Shown: positions 17,281-27,394 of the stretch, piece after piece
How the letters are laid out: every line of letters starts with the position of its first letter
Position numbering within the stretch: the stretch's first letter is position 1
Origin: Dehalococcoidia bacterium
GTDB taxonomy: Bacteria > Chloroflexota > Dehalococcoidia > Lucifugimonadales > UBA3495
DNA: 64,000 nt
NCBI GenBank assembly: GCA_022827095.1
Contig: JAJDTP010000025.1
Span: 1 to 64,000, forward strand
Direction of reading: 5' to 3'
The notes under the pieces: model-generated
Seen by the model: the letters and a program-made list of their open reading frames with translations, nothing else
Told to the model about the DNA's origin: nothing
Databases searched by the model: none
Program-made: the position numbers and the translations under genes

Positions 17281-18147
17281 TTGCCCCCCATGCGCACGCT
17301 ACAAATGATTGCGAAGCTTGTTCCCATTTTCGATGGGATGCAATGCAAAATCTGTTTGAAAACCGGTGGCCGCGACGGCATCGGGTACGCGGTATCCCGC
17401 GAACTGGCCCGTCTGGGCGCCAGGGTGGTCATCGTGGGCCGCAACGCCGCCAAGACCGAAGTCGCAGTTCGGCAGATCATCGCCGATACGGGCAACCCGG
17501 CGGTGGAGTGCCTGTTGGCCGACCTTTCGTCCCAACGTGAGGTGCGTCGCGTCGCCGCCGAGGCGATGGAACTGGCGCCCCATCTGGATGTGCTGCTGAA
17601 CAATGCCGGCGCCATCTTCCTGTCCGACCGGCGCAGCGCCGATGGTATCGAGATGACCTTCGCACTGAACCACCTCAGCTACTTCCTGCTGACCGGCCTG
17701 CTGCTGGAACATCTGCGGAAAGCATCACGGGCTCGGATTATCAACGTATCCTCTTGCGCCCATGAATCGCCGGGCAGGTTCCGGCTGGAAGATTTGCCCA
17801 AGCCTGCCGGCAATGGGGGATATTCAGCCTACAAACGCTCCAAGCTCTGCAACATCCTGTTCACCTACGAGTTGGCGCGGCGTCTGAAAGGCGAGAACAT
17901 CACGGTGAATGCACTGCATCCCGGTCTGGTGCGGACCAACATCGCCCGCAACAATGGGTTGCTGGGCCGCGTGGTCAACTTCTTTATCGGAGTTCGCGGC
18001 ATTAGCCCGGATAAGGGAGCGGAGACGCCGGTGTACCTGGCCGCGGCGCCCGAAGTGGAGGGTGTGAGCGGCAAGTATTTCGTCGACTGCCGGCCGGCGC
18101 CGTCTTCCAGCATGAGCTACGATGCGGACCTGGCCGCCCGGCTGTAG
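17281..18147 (+). CDS. Short-chain dehydrogenase/reductase, retinol-dehydrogenase-like
   Basis: 288 residues from 17281, or 269 from the ATG at 17338 (MQCKICLKTGGRDGIG), which I consider more likely. The Rossmann motif is TGGRDGIG (TGxxxGxG), the NNAG motif is in LLNNAGAIF, and the active site is YSAYKRSK with Ser in NVSSCAH. The sequence is closest in pattern to classical SDRs acting on hydrophobic alcohols and aldehydes. The first strand (KICLKTGG) is unusual compared with the normal ITGA form, so the 5' end may have been altered by a small rearrangement. The region upstream holds a palindromic GTCATGACCATGGTCA-like stretch near 17124-17139. Confidence 0.85.
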   Translation: MPPMRTLQMIAKLVPIFDGMQCKICLKTGGRDGIGYAVSRELARLGARVVIVGRNAAKTEVAVRQIIADTGNPAVECLLADLSSQREVRRVAAEAMELAPHLDVLLNNAGAIFLSDRRSADGIEMTFALNHLSYFLLTGLLLEHLRKASRARIINVSSCAHESPGRFRLEDLPKPAGNGGYSAYKRSKLCNILFTYELARRLKGENITVNALHPGLVRTNIARNNGLLGRVVNFFIGVRGISPDKGAETPVYLAAAPEVEGVSGKYFVDCRPAPSSSMSYDADLAARL

Positions 18148-18339
18148 GATATAAGCGCGTCCCTTACTGCCGCTGGCGATTCGCCGGCCCGCTGAACCGA
18201 CGCCCCAGGCTCGACCCGTAGTGTGGATGACGCCTGAGTTCTCCGGCCATTGTCCGTCGTTAGCGGTCAAGAAGGCCCGTTGGTTGGTGCTTGAGCGGGC
18301 AGGACGCGGAGCCTATCACGACGTCAGACCGTGCCAGGG

Positions 18340-19173
18340 TTACTGCGGCTGCAGATCCCGCGACTGGAGCTGGAACCACTGGACGCGTCCGTCCTCTACC
18401 AGTTGCTGTACGGCGTGGTCGTTCTCGAGGCTTGCGACCACGGGCACGGCGGTCATGCCCGTGAACCGGTTGATGAGTTCGGCGTTCCGGACAGCCCGCT
18501 GGGTGTCGCGTTCGTCGGCGGTGTAAGACGCCTCGAGGGCCATGAACAGTTGGCTGCCGCCCGCGTCTTGAACCTTCGCGACCAGGTCGGCCACGTAGAA
18601 GCTGCGCCGGACGCCGGCCGGAATGTCATTAGCCGTGGAGCCGCGCAGCATGTCTCGCAGGTCGTTACCGTTGAGCTGCTGGGTGATTTCGTAGCCCAAC
18701 TGCTCGGCGATATCGTCAGCCATCTCGCGGGCGATGCGGCCGGCCACGTGGCCCTTGAGGTCGCCCAGGTCGTCGGTGATGCGTTGCAGGCGGGCCTCCA
18801 CGCTGGCGTTGGTGTCCGCCTGCCGCGCGTTGAACTCTTCCTGCCGTACGGCGAATTCTTCCAGGCGTGCGATGGACTGATCCTGCCGTGCGATGGATTC
18901 TTCCAGGCGTGAGATGGATCCGTCGGTGCGCGTGTTGAACTCTTCCTGACGCGCGTTGAATTCTAGCTGCCGCGCATTGAACTTTTCCTGCCGCGCGTTG
19001 AACTCTTCCTGACGCTCGATGAAGGCTGTCACGTAGGTGGCGAATTGGGCGAAGCGTTCCGGCAGCTGCACCAGTTCGGCGGGGAGGATCAGACTGCGGA
19101 CTTGGGCGAGGAATATGGGGTCGTCCTGCAGCGTCCGGAGCAGGCGTTCTTTATCCTGTTGGTTCATCGTCAT
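18340..19173 (-). CDS. Coiled-coil protein, DUF3782-like
   Basis: 277 residues. The N-terminal helix is followed by a long coiled coil (about 55-125) built from near-perfect seven-residue units of the type RQEEFNA, RQEKFNA, RQLEFNA. The C-terminal domain (about 140-277) contains GSQLFMALEASYTADERDTQ and a VPVVAS strand, resembling the nuclease-like fold proposed for DUF3782 relatives. No function is established. The repeat units differ by few bases, so slippage can change their number. A decayed relative lies at 660-1077. Confidence 0.7.
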   Translation of the reverse strand: MTMNQQDKERLLRTLQDDPIFLAQVRSLILPAELVQLPERFAQFATYVTAFIERQEEFNARQEKFNARQLEFNARQEEFNTRTDGSISRLEESIARQDQSIARLEEFAVRQEEFNARQADTNASVEARLQRITDDLGDLKGHVAGRIAREMADDIAEQLGYEITQQLNGNDLRDMLRGSTANDIPAGVRRSFYVADLVAKVQDAGGSQLFMALEASYTADERDTQRAVRNAELINRFTGMTAVPVVASLENDHAVQQLVEDGRVQWFQLQSRDLQPQ

Positions 19174-19393
19174 GGTTGTGCTTCGCTCCCGGCTTTGATT
19201 TTATCACTCTGCCCGGCCGGGCAGGGAGAGCGGCGGCGCGGTGTCATGCCGTTGTTCATTTTTGCGTCCCGTCGGTCTCGTCTGCAACGACTTCTTCTGA
19301 GGCCACGCTGGGGCGGTTCCAAGGTGCTAAACTGCGCGTGTCACGGTCCTGGCTCAATCTGTGCCATGGTATTCAAACAGAAAGGAGTGAGCA

Positions 19394-20281
19394 GTGCCTT
19401 ACGCCAACATAGACGGAGTCAACCTGTATTACGAGGAGTATGGCGCCGGCCCCACGGTCATGCTGACGCCGGGCGGACGGGTGGACCACAACGGATTGCG
19501 TCCCATGGCTGCCCTGCTGTCTACTCATTGTCGCGTCATCATCCACGACCGCCGCAACTGCGGCAAGTCCGACGTGGTGATCGGCGGCGAGCTTTCCGAG
19601 CAGCATCTTTGGGCGGAGGAGATGGCGGCTCTGCTGAAATACCTGGGCGCTGACCCGGCTTATCTGGCCGGAGGGTCGGCCGGTTCGCGCACTTCCCTGA
19701 CGGTGGCGGTTCGGCACCCGGAGGTTGTCAAGGGTGTATTCGTCTGGGAAGTGTCCGGCGGGCCGAGGAGCGCGGAGCTGATGTCCCCCGGCTACTACGG
19801 ACAGTACATCGAGGCCGCCGAGCGGGGCGGGATGGCCGCCGTGGCCGCTACCGAGTTTTTCGAGCAGCGCATCCGGGACAACGCTGACAACCGGGAACGG
19901 ATCCTTGCCATGGATCCCGAGGAGTTCTGTTCCGTCATGCGCCGCTGGCGGGACCAGTTCTCCCAACCCAACCCGGTGGGAGACCTGACTGAGGAGCAGT
20001 TGGCGTCCATCACCTGCCCGGTGCTGGCTTTCGAAGGCAACACGCCGGACGACGTTCACCACAAGTCGGCGGCGGAGAACGTGAAGCGACTGGTGCCCCA
20101 CGCGGAGTTGCTCCCGTCGGCGTGGACCCACGAGGAATGGGCAGTCATCGGTCAGCATGACAACACCTTCCCGGGCATCGCCGCCACCAACCGCTACCAT
20201 ATGAAGTCCACTTTCTACGCCGCGCAACTGCTGGAGTTCATCGCCAGGGTCGAAGCCCGGCAGACTTCAGCCGCGGCCTGA
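19394..20281 (+). CDS. Alpha/beta hydrolase
   Basis: 295 residues from GTG 19394, which has AAAGGAG seven bases upstream. The fold runs from the N-terminal strands (NLYYEEYGAGPTVMLTPGG) to the nucleophile elbow GGSAGSR (Ser near residue 97), a helical cap, a late strand with acidic candidate (CPVLAFEGNTPDD) and a C-terminal His-containing region. Substrate unknown; relatives include esterases and haloperoxidase-like enzymes. A cupin gene follows 34 bases later in the same direction, suggesting a two-gene operon for metabolism of a small organic substrate. Confidence 0.85.
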   Translation: MPYANIDGVNLYYEEYGAGPTVMLTPGGRVDHNGLRPMAALLSTHCRVIIHDRRNCGKSDVVIGGELSEQHLWAEEMAALLKYLGADPAYLAGGSAGSRTSLTVAVRHPEVVKGVFVWEVSGGPRSAELMSPGYYGQYIEAAERGGMAAVAATEFFEQRIRDNADNRERILAMDPEEFCSVMRRWRDQFSQPNPVGDLTEEQLASITCPVLAFEGNTPDDVHHKSAAENVKRLVPHAELLPSAWTHEEWAVIGQHDNTFPGIAATNRYHMKSTFYAAQLLEFIARVEARQTSAAA

Positions 20282-20315
20282 CCGCGTCCCGTACAGACCA
20301 AAACGGAGGAACAGC

Positions 20316-20657
20316 ATGGGAACCTTCAGACTTTACTCTGGCGATGACGGCCAGTCCCACATCGAGACCATCGACCTGGACCAGACGCCTGATTGGAAGA
20401 GCGCCCAGGCGACCACCACCATCAGCTTCAGTGAAGCCCCGGCCGGTCGCTTCTCCGACTGGCACACGGCGCCGCGCCGCCAGTTTGTCATAGTCCTGTC
20501 CGGGCAGTTGGAGATCGGCCTAGGCGACGGCTCTAAGCACGTCTTCGGCCCTGGCGACGCCCGCCTGGTGGAGGACGTCACCGGCCAGGGCCACACCACC
20601 GCCACCCACGGCGACCAGGTCTGCGTTACCTGTACCATCCCCTTGGCCAACCAGTAA
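20316..20657 (+). CDS. Small cupin-domain protein
   Basis: 113 residues from MGTFRLYSGDDG, preceded by CGGAGGAACAGC. The single cupin fold shows in FSDWHTAPRRQFVIVLSGQLEIGL and the second motif GPGDARLVEDVTGQGHTT. Metal-ligand positions are partly kept (His in DWHTAP and in GQGHTT). The family often acts on or senses small organic acids. It is co-directional with the alpha/beta hydrolase just upstream. Confidence 0.82.
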   Translation: MGTFRLYSGDDGQSHIETIDLDQTPDWKSAQATTTISFSEAPAGRFSDWHTAPRRQFVIVLSGQLEIGLGDGSKHVFGPGDARLVEDVTGQGHTTATHGDQVCVTCTIPLANQ

Positions 20658-20866
20658 CCAACGCTGCGCTAGGCAGCAATCCTGAAGGGCTAACCCTGTC
20701 CGCGTGGCATTGGGCACTGCCGCCCGACCTCGTTGCTCCGGTGGCCGGGATGTCGGGATGGCCGACCGACGGAATCGCGGCGGCCCATCGCCGATTGCCC
20801 CGGATTGGTTCCCGTACTGACGGACGCTTCGGAATGGGAACCAGCGCCCCTCATTAGCTGACGATG

Positions 20867-22222
20867 TCAACCGATGGGCGGCGCCTGGTTCAACCCGGCA
20901 ATCCGCTCGCACCACTGAGCCGCGCCCAGCACCCGGCCCTCCTGTGCCCACGGCCCGCCGAACTGCACCGCCATGGGCATGCCCAGCTCGCTCAGGCCCG
21001 TCGATACCACCACCGTGGGCAACCCTGCTGCCGACCACGGCGCCTGGAACGCCGCATCGCCGGTGGTGTTCAGGTCCCGGGGGGCCGGCGCCGGCATGGC
21101 CGGCGTCATCACCACGTCGACCTTGGCGACCATCTCGCTCAGGTCGGCGCGGAATTGTCGCCGCAGCCGCTGGGCCTTCAGGTACGCCGATGTCGGCATG
21201 ATCATGCCCATCTCCATGCCGGCGCGGATGCGCGGCCCGTAATCGGCGGCCCGCACGCGGTGATTGGCTCCGTGGATTGCCGCGCACTCGACGTTGGACA
21301 CGATGCGCTGGGCGCTGTGGATTACGGCGAAGCTGTCGGGCAACGGGATTTCCTCAACCTCGGCGCCGGCCTCCGCCAGCCGGTTCGCGATTTCCTCTGT
21401 GTGCGCCCACATCTCCGGCGTGGCGTAGTCCTGGAAGTACTGCCGCACCAGCCCGATGCGCGGGGGCCGGTCGTGCTCGACCATCTGCGCGCTGAAGTCG
21501 GGCACCGATTCTCGCAAGCTGCCCGGGTCATTGTCGTCCGCGCCGCTGAGGACGGTCAGCATCAAGGCGGCGTCGGCCACCGTGCGGGTCAGGATGCCCA
21601 CGTGGTCCAGCGACCAGCTTAACGGGGCCACGCCGTACCGTGAGATGCGTCCGTAGGTGGGCTTCACGCCGACGATGCCGTTGTAGGCCGCTGGCCGGCA
21701 CGTGGACCCGCCGGTCTGCGAGCCCAACGCCGCCGGAACCATCCGCGCCGCCACCGCCGCTGACGACCCGCTGCTGGAGCCGCCGGGAGTGTGCTCCAGG
21801 TTCCAAGGGTTGCGCGTCGGTGAGGGGTCGGAGGAGGCGAACTCGGTGGTGACCGCCTTGCCCAGGATGATCCCGCCGGCCGCCTTGATATTGGCCACCG
21901 AGGTCGCGTCGAAGTCGGGCACGAAGTCGGGGTACACTTTCGACCCGCAGGCGGTGAGCATACCCTCGGTGAAGAAGATGTCCTTCAAGCCGACGGGAAC
22001 GCCGTGAATCAGTCCGAGCGGATCGCCTTGTTGGACCTCAGCCTCCCGCTGCCGGGCCGCCGAAATCACAGCGTCCCGGTCGATGGTGACCCAAGCCTGC
22101 AGGTCGCCGTCCAGCGCGTCGATGCGCGCCAGCAGCGACTCCGCCAGCGCCACCGGAGACAGGGTTCCCTCGCGAATCTGTGCGGCGGCTTCCACCACCG
22201 AAAGCTCGTGGAGTTCAGGCAT
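20867..22222 (-). CDS. Amidase-signature hydrolase, copy 1
   Basis: 451-residue amidase-signature enzyme. The catalytic Lys is Lys80 (VGLKDIF), the cis-Ser lies in TPGGSSSGSS (149-150) and the nucleophile Ser173 is in GSQTGGSTCRPA. The length matches stand-alone amidases and GatA relatives, but no gatB/gatC lie nearby, so a catabolic amidase is more likely. A paralog at 36675-38030 differs at about 40 of 451 positions, mostly between residues 290 and 360, which may line the substrate pocket. Convergent with the cupin gene. Confidence 0.92.
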   Translation of the reverse strand: MPELHELSVVEAAAQIREGTLSPVALAESLLARIDALDGDLQAWVTIDRDAVISAARQREAEVQQGDPLGLIHGVPVGLKDIFFTEGMLTACGSKVYPDFVPDFDATSVANIKAAGGIILGKAVTTEFASSDPSPTRNPWNLEHTPGGSSSGSSAAVAARMVPAALGSQTGGSTCRPAAYNGIVGVKPTYGRISRYGVAPLSWSLDHVGILTRTVADAALMLTVLSGADDNDPGSLRESVPDFSAQMVEHDRPPRIGLVRQYFQDYATPEMWAHTEEIANRLAEAGAEVEEIPLPDSFAVIHSAQRIVSNVECAAIHGANHRVRAADYGPRIRAGMEMGMIMPTSAYLKAQRLRRQFRADLSEMVAKVDVVMTPAMPAPAPRDLNTTGDAAFQAPWSAAGLPTVVVSTGLSELGMPMAVQFGGPWAQEGRVLGAAQWCERIAGLNQAPPIG

Positions 22223-22558
22223 GATTCAACCTCGTGGACGGCGGCGCTAGCCGAATTGGGCGACCGCTCTCAGGCGCAGCTCTGCTATATCCGATCCAAG
22301 TCGTTGCTCTGGGTCGTGTTGCTGAAATCTCAGCACGGGGGTACCGAGCCGCAAGATACTCCGCCGACGCGTGGCCGTCCAGAGCCGGGCACGTCTCACG
22401 CGTATTCGCTTTGTCATTGTCAGCGAAGCGCCGCAATCGGGTTGCTGTTGGGTGCCGTGTTTCAGGTAGCGTGAACACTACGGCGCAGCGTTCTACGCGA
22501 TAACAAATGGGTACGTGTGAGGTCAACTGCCGTTCGGTGCTTTTGCTGGGCCGCCCGG
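22223..22558. other. Intergenic stretch upstream of amidase copy 1
   Basis: No coding signal. Should contain the leftward amidase promoter. Nothing else recognised. Confidence 0.4.
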
Positions 22559-22945
22559 TCAGGATATAAAGGATGCCATCAGATATGTAGGTCTGTCCGT
22601 CTCCGGGAGCTTGGACGGATCGGCAATAGCGACCCCGGTTCCCATCAACACCGACGCGATCCCCACGTGATTGGCTCCTCAGATGTCGGTGCCCGGCGTA
22701 TCTCCGATCATCACCGCGTCTCGGGTACCGGAGCGGCGGAACGCCTCTTCGAACATGGCGGGATGGGGCTTGCCCAACCGACTGAACACAAGGTCGTTCC
22801 GGGCGGGATACCGGAGCGCCATGGCGGCCTCAAACATCAACGCCACCGCGCCGCTGGCGAAGCCGAAGCCTTCTCCTTCCGGATATGTCACGTCCGGGTT
22901 CGGCAGCACGAGGTGGGGCGTCTCGCCCCGGTCTAAACCGAAGAC
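22559..22945 (-). pseudogene. HAD-IIA (NagD-like) phosphatase, C-terminal remnant
   Basis: Reads LDRGETPHL, FGFASGAVALMFEAAM, LGKPHPAMFEEAF and MIGDTPGTDI, then an in-frame TGA where the family has Arg, then GANHVGIASVLMGTGV to a stop at 22559. The GKP and GD.P.TDI..A...G..S.LV.TG pattern is the second half of HAD-superfamily IIA phosphatases. The N-terminal half with the nucleophile Asp is absent; IS630-type sequence begins right there, so the element probably inserted into or deleted the 5' half. Confidence 0.8.
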
Positions 22946-22949
22946 AAGG

Positions 22950-23449
22950 TGAAAACTACATTGGCCGCGCGGAGACGGTCGGATTGTGCGACGCTGGTCA
23001 GTTCTGTGGTGCGAGCCTGAAGCACGGTACCGCAGCGGCGCTTGACTTCCTCCCTACGATGGGACAGATCGGTGAAAAAGCCCCCCACTCTCCCGGACCG
23101 CGGCACGGGTTCCCAAGCACAGGTTGGCCCTCACTTCCTGACGCGCCCAGCCCCAGATGGCTTCGTCGGGGTTGAAATCTGGACTGTAACTGGGCAGGTT
23201 CACTAGGCGGAGGTTCAGGCCGGGCTCGCAGTTGCCGCATTTATGGTGTTTCCGGCCGGTCTCTGGGTAGAAGTGGTGCCGGTTTTCGAGGCACTGTCTG
23301 CCGGTGCCGGAAGCTGGTCGATGTCGCTCTCGTCTGGTGTTCGAGCGATATCGCGCCGGTTTTCCGATAATGGCCTGAAGCGACGTACGTTGCGCCGAGG
23401 CCCCTGACAGAGGAGCGAAAGAGGATTGACAAGCAACGAAGACCGGCAA
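22950..23449 (-). pseudogene. IS630-family transposase, C-terminal remnant
   Basis: The diagnostic IS630 segment LVNLPSYSPDFNPDEAIWGW, carrying the last catalytic Glu region, is followed by EVRANLCLGTRAAVRE and, after a frameshift near 23075, FFTDLSHRREEVKRRCGTVLQ and a final helix. The upstream part of the gene is scrambled, with only weak resemblance. It abuts the truncated HAD gene. Confidence 0.8.
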
Positions 23450-23601
23450 TAATCTCCAACTACCCTGTTCGGAACCTGCTGGTCGGCCGATATGGAGAAT
23501 GCCGGTTTATAATCGGCAAAATCCCAGAACGTCCATCCTCAGCGGAATCAGTTAAAACTGGGAAATCCTGGGTTAGAAGACGAAGCGTTTAAGGGGGACC
23601 C

Positions 23602-25176
23602 ATGAAATATGACGTTGTTATCGTTGGTGGGGGAGCGGCCGGATCGGTGTTGGCCAGCAGATTGGCTGAAAACGCGAATACCTCCGTTCTGTTGCTGGAA
23701 GCCGGGCCGGATTACCCGGATCCAGACTATCTTCCGGACGAGATAAAGTTCGGACACACAAGTTATGCAGAATCCCCGGAATCGGAGCATAACTGGGCCC
23801 TGCGGGGAACGATCACCGAAGAGCAAGGCGAGATCCATGTAGCGCAGGGCAAGGTGATCGGAGGAGGGTCCTCCATCAACGGTCAGGCAATGCAAAGGGG
23901 GTTACCTGAGGATTTCGACTCGTGGTCTGCTATGGGCAACGATGAATGGTCTTACGACAAGGTTCTGCCCTTCTTCAGAAAATCCGAGCACGACCTCGAC
24001 ATTCGCGATGATTTTCATGGCTCCGACGGACCGATGCCAGTAAGGCGTCGTCAATCCGGGCCCTGGGCAGACATTCAAACGGCTTTCCACGCAGCCTGTT
24101 TGGAGACGGGTTACGGGACAGTCGAGGATACCAATGGCCCGAACCCCTCGGGCGTTGGCGTGTGGCCCTCGAACAACCTGGACGGCTGGAGGATGAGCGC
24201 TGCCATCACTCACCTGAATCCCATGCGCCACCGTCTTAACCTTACGGTGAGGGGAGGGGTTTTCGTCAGGAAGGTATTGATCGAGGATCTGAAAGCCGTC
24301 GGTGTGGAAGTGGAAAGCGGCGGCGAGATTTTCAACGTTGAAGCAGACCGGGTTGTGTTGAGCGCAGGGGCTCTCAAGTCGCCCCACCTGCTCATGCTAT
24401 CGGGAATCGGCCCCAAAGACCAACTTGAACAATTCGGGATACCTCTCGTTCACGAGCTTCCCGGAGTGGGGCAGAACCTGTTTAACCACCTGAGCGCCCA
24501 GATTACATTCAAAGTCAAGGACGGAATGACCCTGACGTCTGATGCCGACGCGGCACGCTTTTGTTTGCACTACACCTCCCACGGGTCCAACGAAGTCAAT
24601 GATATGTTGCTGCGGACCACCCCGATGGTTGACGAACGGCCGGAGCGCGTCCCCGGTCTACGGACCAAGTTCCTCAACGATGATGTTCCTGCGGACCGGG
24701 TGGCGCGAATCTCGTGCACGCTTGGACTACCTGACGGCGCAGGATACGTCAGGCTTGCGTCTGCCGACCCCTCAGTGCAGCCGGAGTTCAACTACCGCTA
24801 TCTTCAGCATCCGAACGACATCCGTCGGGTGCGGGAAGGCATCCGAATGGCCATCGGTTTCCTTGAATCCGATGCGTATAAAGACGTGGCCGATTACCGG
24901 CTCCACCCAACGGATGACATTCTGGCCGACGACAACGCTTTGGACGTCTATATACGCCAAACCGTGGGAACAGCCAGGCACGTGTCCGGCACGTGCAAGA
25001 TGGGCCCGGACTCAGACCCAATGGCGGTTGTTGATCAATACTGCAGCGTCAAGGGTGTAACGGGGTTGTCGGTGGTCGATGCATCGGTGATGCCGCGGGT
25101 TACAAGGTCAGGTGGCAGCCATGCAACGGTTGTCATGATAGGCGAACGCGCCGCCGACTTGATTGCGTCGGCCTAA
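23602..25176 (+). CDS. GMC-family FAD-dependent oxidoreductase
   Basis: 524 residues, ATG 23602 behind AAGGGGGACC. FAD-binding motif VVIVGGGAAGSVLASRL at the N-terminus, GMC signature 1 in GKVIGGGSSINGQAM, signature 2 in AGALKSPHLLMLSGIG, and the C-terminal ARHVSGTCKMG and SGGSHATVVMIGERAADLI, which contribute the catalytic His pair and flavin contacts. Typical substrates are choline, aliphatic or aromatic alcohols and polyethylene-glycol-like ethers; the sequence alone does not choose. It stands alone between IS remnants and has no partner gene or secretion signal. Confidence 0.93.
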   Translation: MKYDVVIVGGGAAGSVLASRLAENANTSVLLLEAGPDYPDPDYLPDEIKFGHTSYAESPESEHNWALRGTITEEQGEIHVAQGKVIGGGSSINGQAMQRGLPEDFDSWSAMGNDEWSYDKVLPFFRKSEHDLDIRDDFHGSDGPMPVRRRQSGPWADIQTAFHAACLETGYGTVEDTNGPNPSGVGVWPSNNLDGWRMSAAITHLNPMRHRLNLTVRGGVFVRKVLIEDLKAVGVEVESGGEIFNVEADRVVLSAGALKSPHLLMLSGIGPKDQLEQFGIPLVHELPGVGQNLFNHLSAQITFKVKDGMTLTSDADAARFCLHYTSHGSNEVNDMLLRTTPMVDERPERVPGLRTKFLNDDVPADRVARISCTLGLPDGAGYVRLASADPSVQPEFNYRYLQHPNDIRRVREGIRMAIGFLESDAYKDVADYRLHPTDDILADDNALDVYIRQTVGTARHVSGTCKMGPDSDPMAVVDQYCSVKGVTGLSVVDASVMPRVTRSGGSHATVVMIGERAADLIASA

Positions 25177-25238
25177 CCCCGCCTTACCGCTGTCTGAAAT
25201 CTATGGTCTAAAGCGGAGGGTTCGTAACGACGGCTTCG

Positions 25239-25845
25239 TCATGTTAAGCTTGCCCGCCGCTTCTCAGCTGGACTTCGTGCAATTCCAGCGGCGTAAGCGC
25301 GGGAATCCACCATTCGGTGGTACCGGGTGGTGGGGAGTTCCTGAGTGTCGGTGCCGGCCGCGGACAGTGAAAAACCCTCTGAGGCCAGCCGCAGGTGCCG
25401 CCGCGCCAGGGCGATGGCGTCCACAAAAATCGGCGACGGTTTGGCGTACCAGGCGGCGGTGCGCTGGGTGATAGGATGATGCTTTTGCAAGGCGTGGGTG
25501 GCCAGGGCGGTCCAGGAGAAGAGACCCAGCAGGATAGGCGTGGTGCGGGCGATGGTCAGGTCGGACCACCGACGTTGGGTTTCCACGCCCAGATGGGTTC
25601 GCACCTCCTGGAACGTGAATTCCAGTTGCCAGCGCAGGACAAACCACTCCAGGATCTCGGTCGGGTCTGCCGCTGAGTGGGTGCGGAGCAGGGCCTGGGG
25701 ATGGAAGGCGCCCTGGGGACCGCGGATCAACACCCAGCGGATGGTCACCGGTGGCTTGCCGGAGCGGTACCAGACGGCGGTATGGGAGGTGAGTTCCACG
25801 ATGCGGGTGGCGCCGTGATTAATGACAATACGGAATGCCTCCCCG
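25239..25845 (-). pseudogene. IS701-like DDE transposase, C-terminal part
   Basis: Begins abruptly at the end of the neighbouring ISNCY-like element and reads GATRIVELTSHTAVWY, KPPVTIRWVLIRGPQGAFHP, WFVLRWQLEFTFQEVRTHLG and TPILLGLFSW. The E..FQE.R.HLG.E.QR.W motif contains the last catalytic Glu of IS701/IS4-type transposases. The N-terminal two thirds are missing, apparently removed when element copy 1 inserted. Confidence 0.75.
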
Positions 25846-25848
25846 TTG

Positions 25849-27384
25849 CCTCACCAGAGAATGTTACCGAAACTTTAGCACCGGGGGTCCGTTCCCACCA
25901 GTGCCATTTCCGGCAGTCCGTTGGTTGCCGTTGATGCTGCAGCAGTCCCGGCGTAAACCAGCTCCTTGGCCATGATGCCGCGCCACTCTTTCAGGCGGCG
26001 CTGCATGGTTCGCAACTGAGCCGTGCTGAACCGGTCCGGGTGTTCTGACTGCAACCGTCCCATCAGTGCCTTGCCCGTGGCATCCGGCTCGGCCTGCAAC
26101 CAAGCCAGCACGTCTTCCCACACCCCGTCGAAGGGGTCCTTGCGGGTTCGCCAGTGCCGCGGCGCCCGCACTTTCACCACGTGAGTGGAGCGGACCTCGC
26201 CCTGCTGCCACCAGAGCGGACTAGGCTTCGCGAATGGTATGCAGCAGCAGAACCGGGTCCAGACCAGAGCGATACTCGTTCAACCCAGCTTGCAACTCAG
26301 CCCCGGTTGCGTCGTGGCTGATCAGCCGGTCGCAGGGTGTGGTGGGCGGACTGTACCGCTTGATGGTGGTGGCGCCGTCTCTGACCTTCTCGATCAGCTT
26401 GAACGATGACTGGAAGAAGTTCACGTACAGGCGCACCGCCTCGTAGAGATAAGCCATGGCCTGACCGGACACCTGGCCTGATAGCGGTCATGGCCGACGA
26501 AACGCGGTACCACGGAGCCGTTCTTCTGCTCGATCCAAGCCTGGTCGTTCTTACGGTAGGGCCGCGACCGGGTGAACTCGATGCCACGGTGGGCACAGTA
26601 CGCGATCAACGTTTCGTTGATGAACGCGCCGTCGTTGTCGGAGTCGATGCCCAGGACCGGGAAGGGCAACTGTTGCGAGATGGCTTCCAGTCCCTCCACC
26701 ACCAGGGACTGCTCACGGGCCAGTAGGGGTACCGTCTCAGTCCAGCCGGTGCAGATGTCGGTGGCCACCAGGCTGTGGATGAATGATCCGGACACGGAAC
26801 CTCCGCAATGGGCCACCAGGTCGATTTCCAGGAAACCCGGTGGCGGTTCGTTCCAGTCGATGTAGGTCCGCACCGGAACCCGCCTCCCCATGGACCGCCC
26901 GCGGCGAGGTCGGCGCCGGCTCCCTGCCGCAGGACGAATGGGTTTCAGCAGTCGATCCAGCGTGGCCCCGCTGGCCGATAGCAACCGGCCTCGCACCTCC
27001 GGGTCCAGCTCCAGATGGCTATGGCGCTCCATGGACTCCACCAGGTGGGGCATCGCCGCCTTCAACCGTTTCCCGCAGATGCGGTCGGCGGCTTCCCAGA
27101 TCACGATCACCGCCTCTCTGACCGCCTCATCGTAGATACGCTGGCCCCGTGCCTGACGCGGAACCTCGTCGTCTTCGTCAATCTGGCTGAGCAACCTGAT
27201 GCCGTGTTTGCGATGGTGTCCGGTGATCGCGATGAACTCGTCCAGGATACGGCTCTTCTCCTTCTTGGAAGAACTCCGGTAACGGTATCTCAGCGTGACC
27301 AACAATTCCTGCTTTGCCATCCTGCTTATGCCTCCACCCACGTGGCTGCCTCCGCATTTTCGGTAACATTTTATTTGAGGCAAC
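25849..27384 (-). mobile_element. ISNCY-like element, copy 1 (leftward)
   Basis: Outer end reads GTTGCCTCACCAGAGAATGTTACCGAAA (positions 25849-25876) and the inner end carries TTTTCGGTAACATTTTATTTGAGGCAA, the inverted counterpart. The element has one broken integrase-type gene. It lies head to head with copy 2, separated by about ten bases, so the two create a nearly 3-kb inverted structure. Confidence 0.75.
25875..27383 (-). pseudogene. ISNCY-like integrase/transposase, copy 1, broken
   Basis: N-terminal HTH-like part (SRILDEFIAITGHHRKHGIRLL) and a DDE integrase core with GFLEIDLVAHCG, VLGIDSDNDGAFIN and NDQAWIEQKNG, giving three acidic catalytic positions. A frameshift near 26470 leads to AYLYEAVRLYVNFFQSSFKL and KRYSPPTTPCDRL; a TAG replaces Gln after LLHTIREA at 26221. 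The last part, with DPFDGVWEDVLAWLQ and LRTMQRRLKEWRG, lies in a further frame after a deletion. Alignment with copy 2 shows each lesion. Confidence 0.85.
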
Positions 27385-27394
27385 CACCGTCGTT

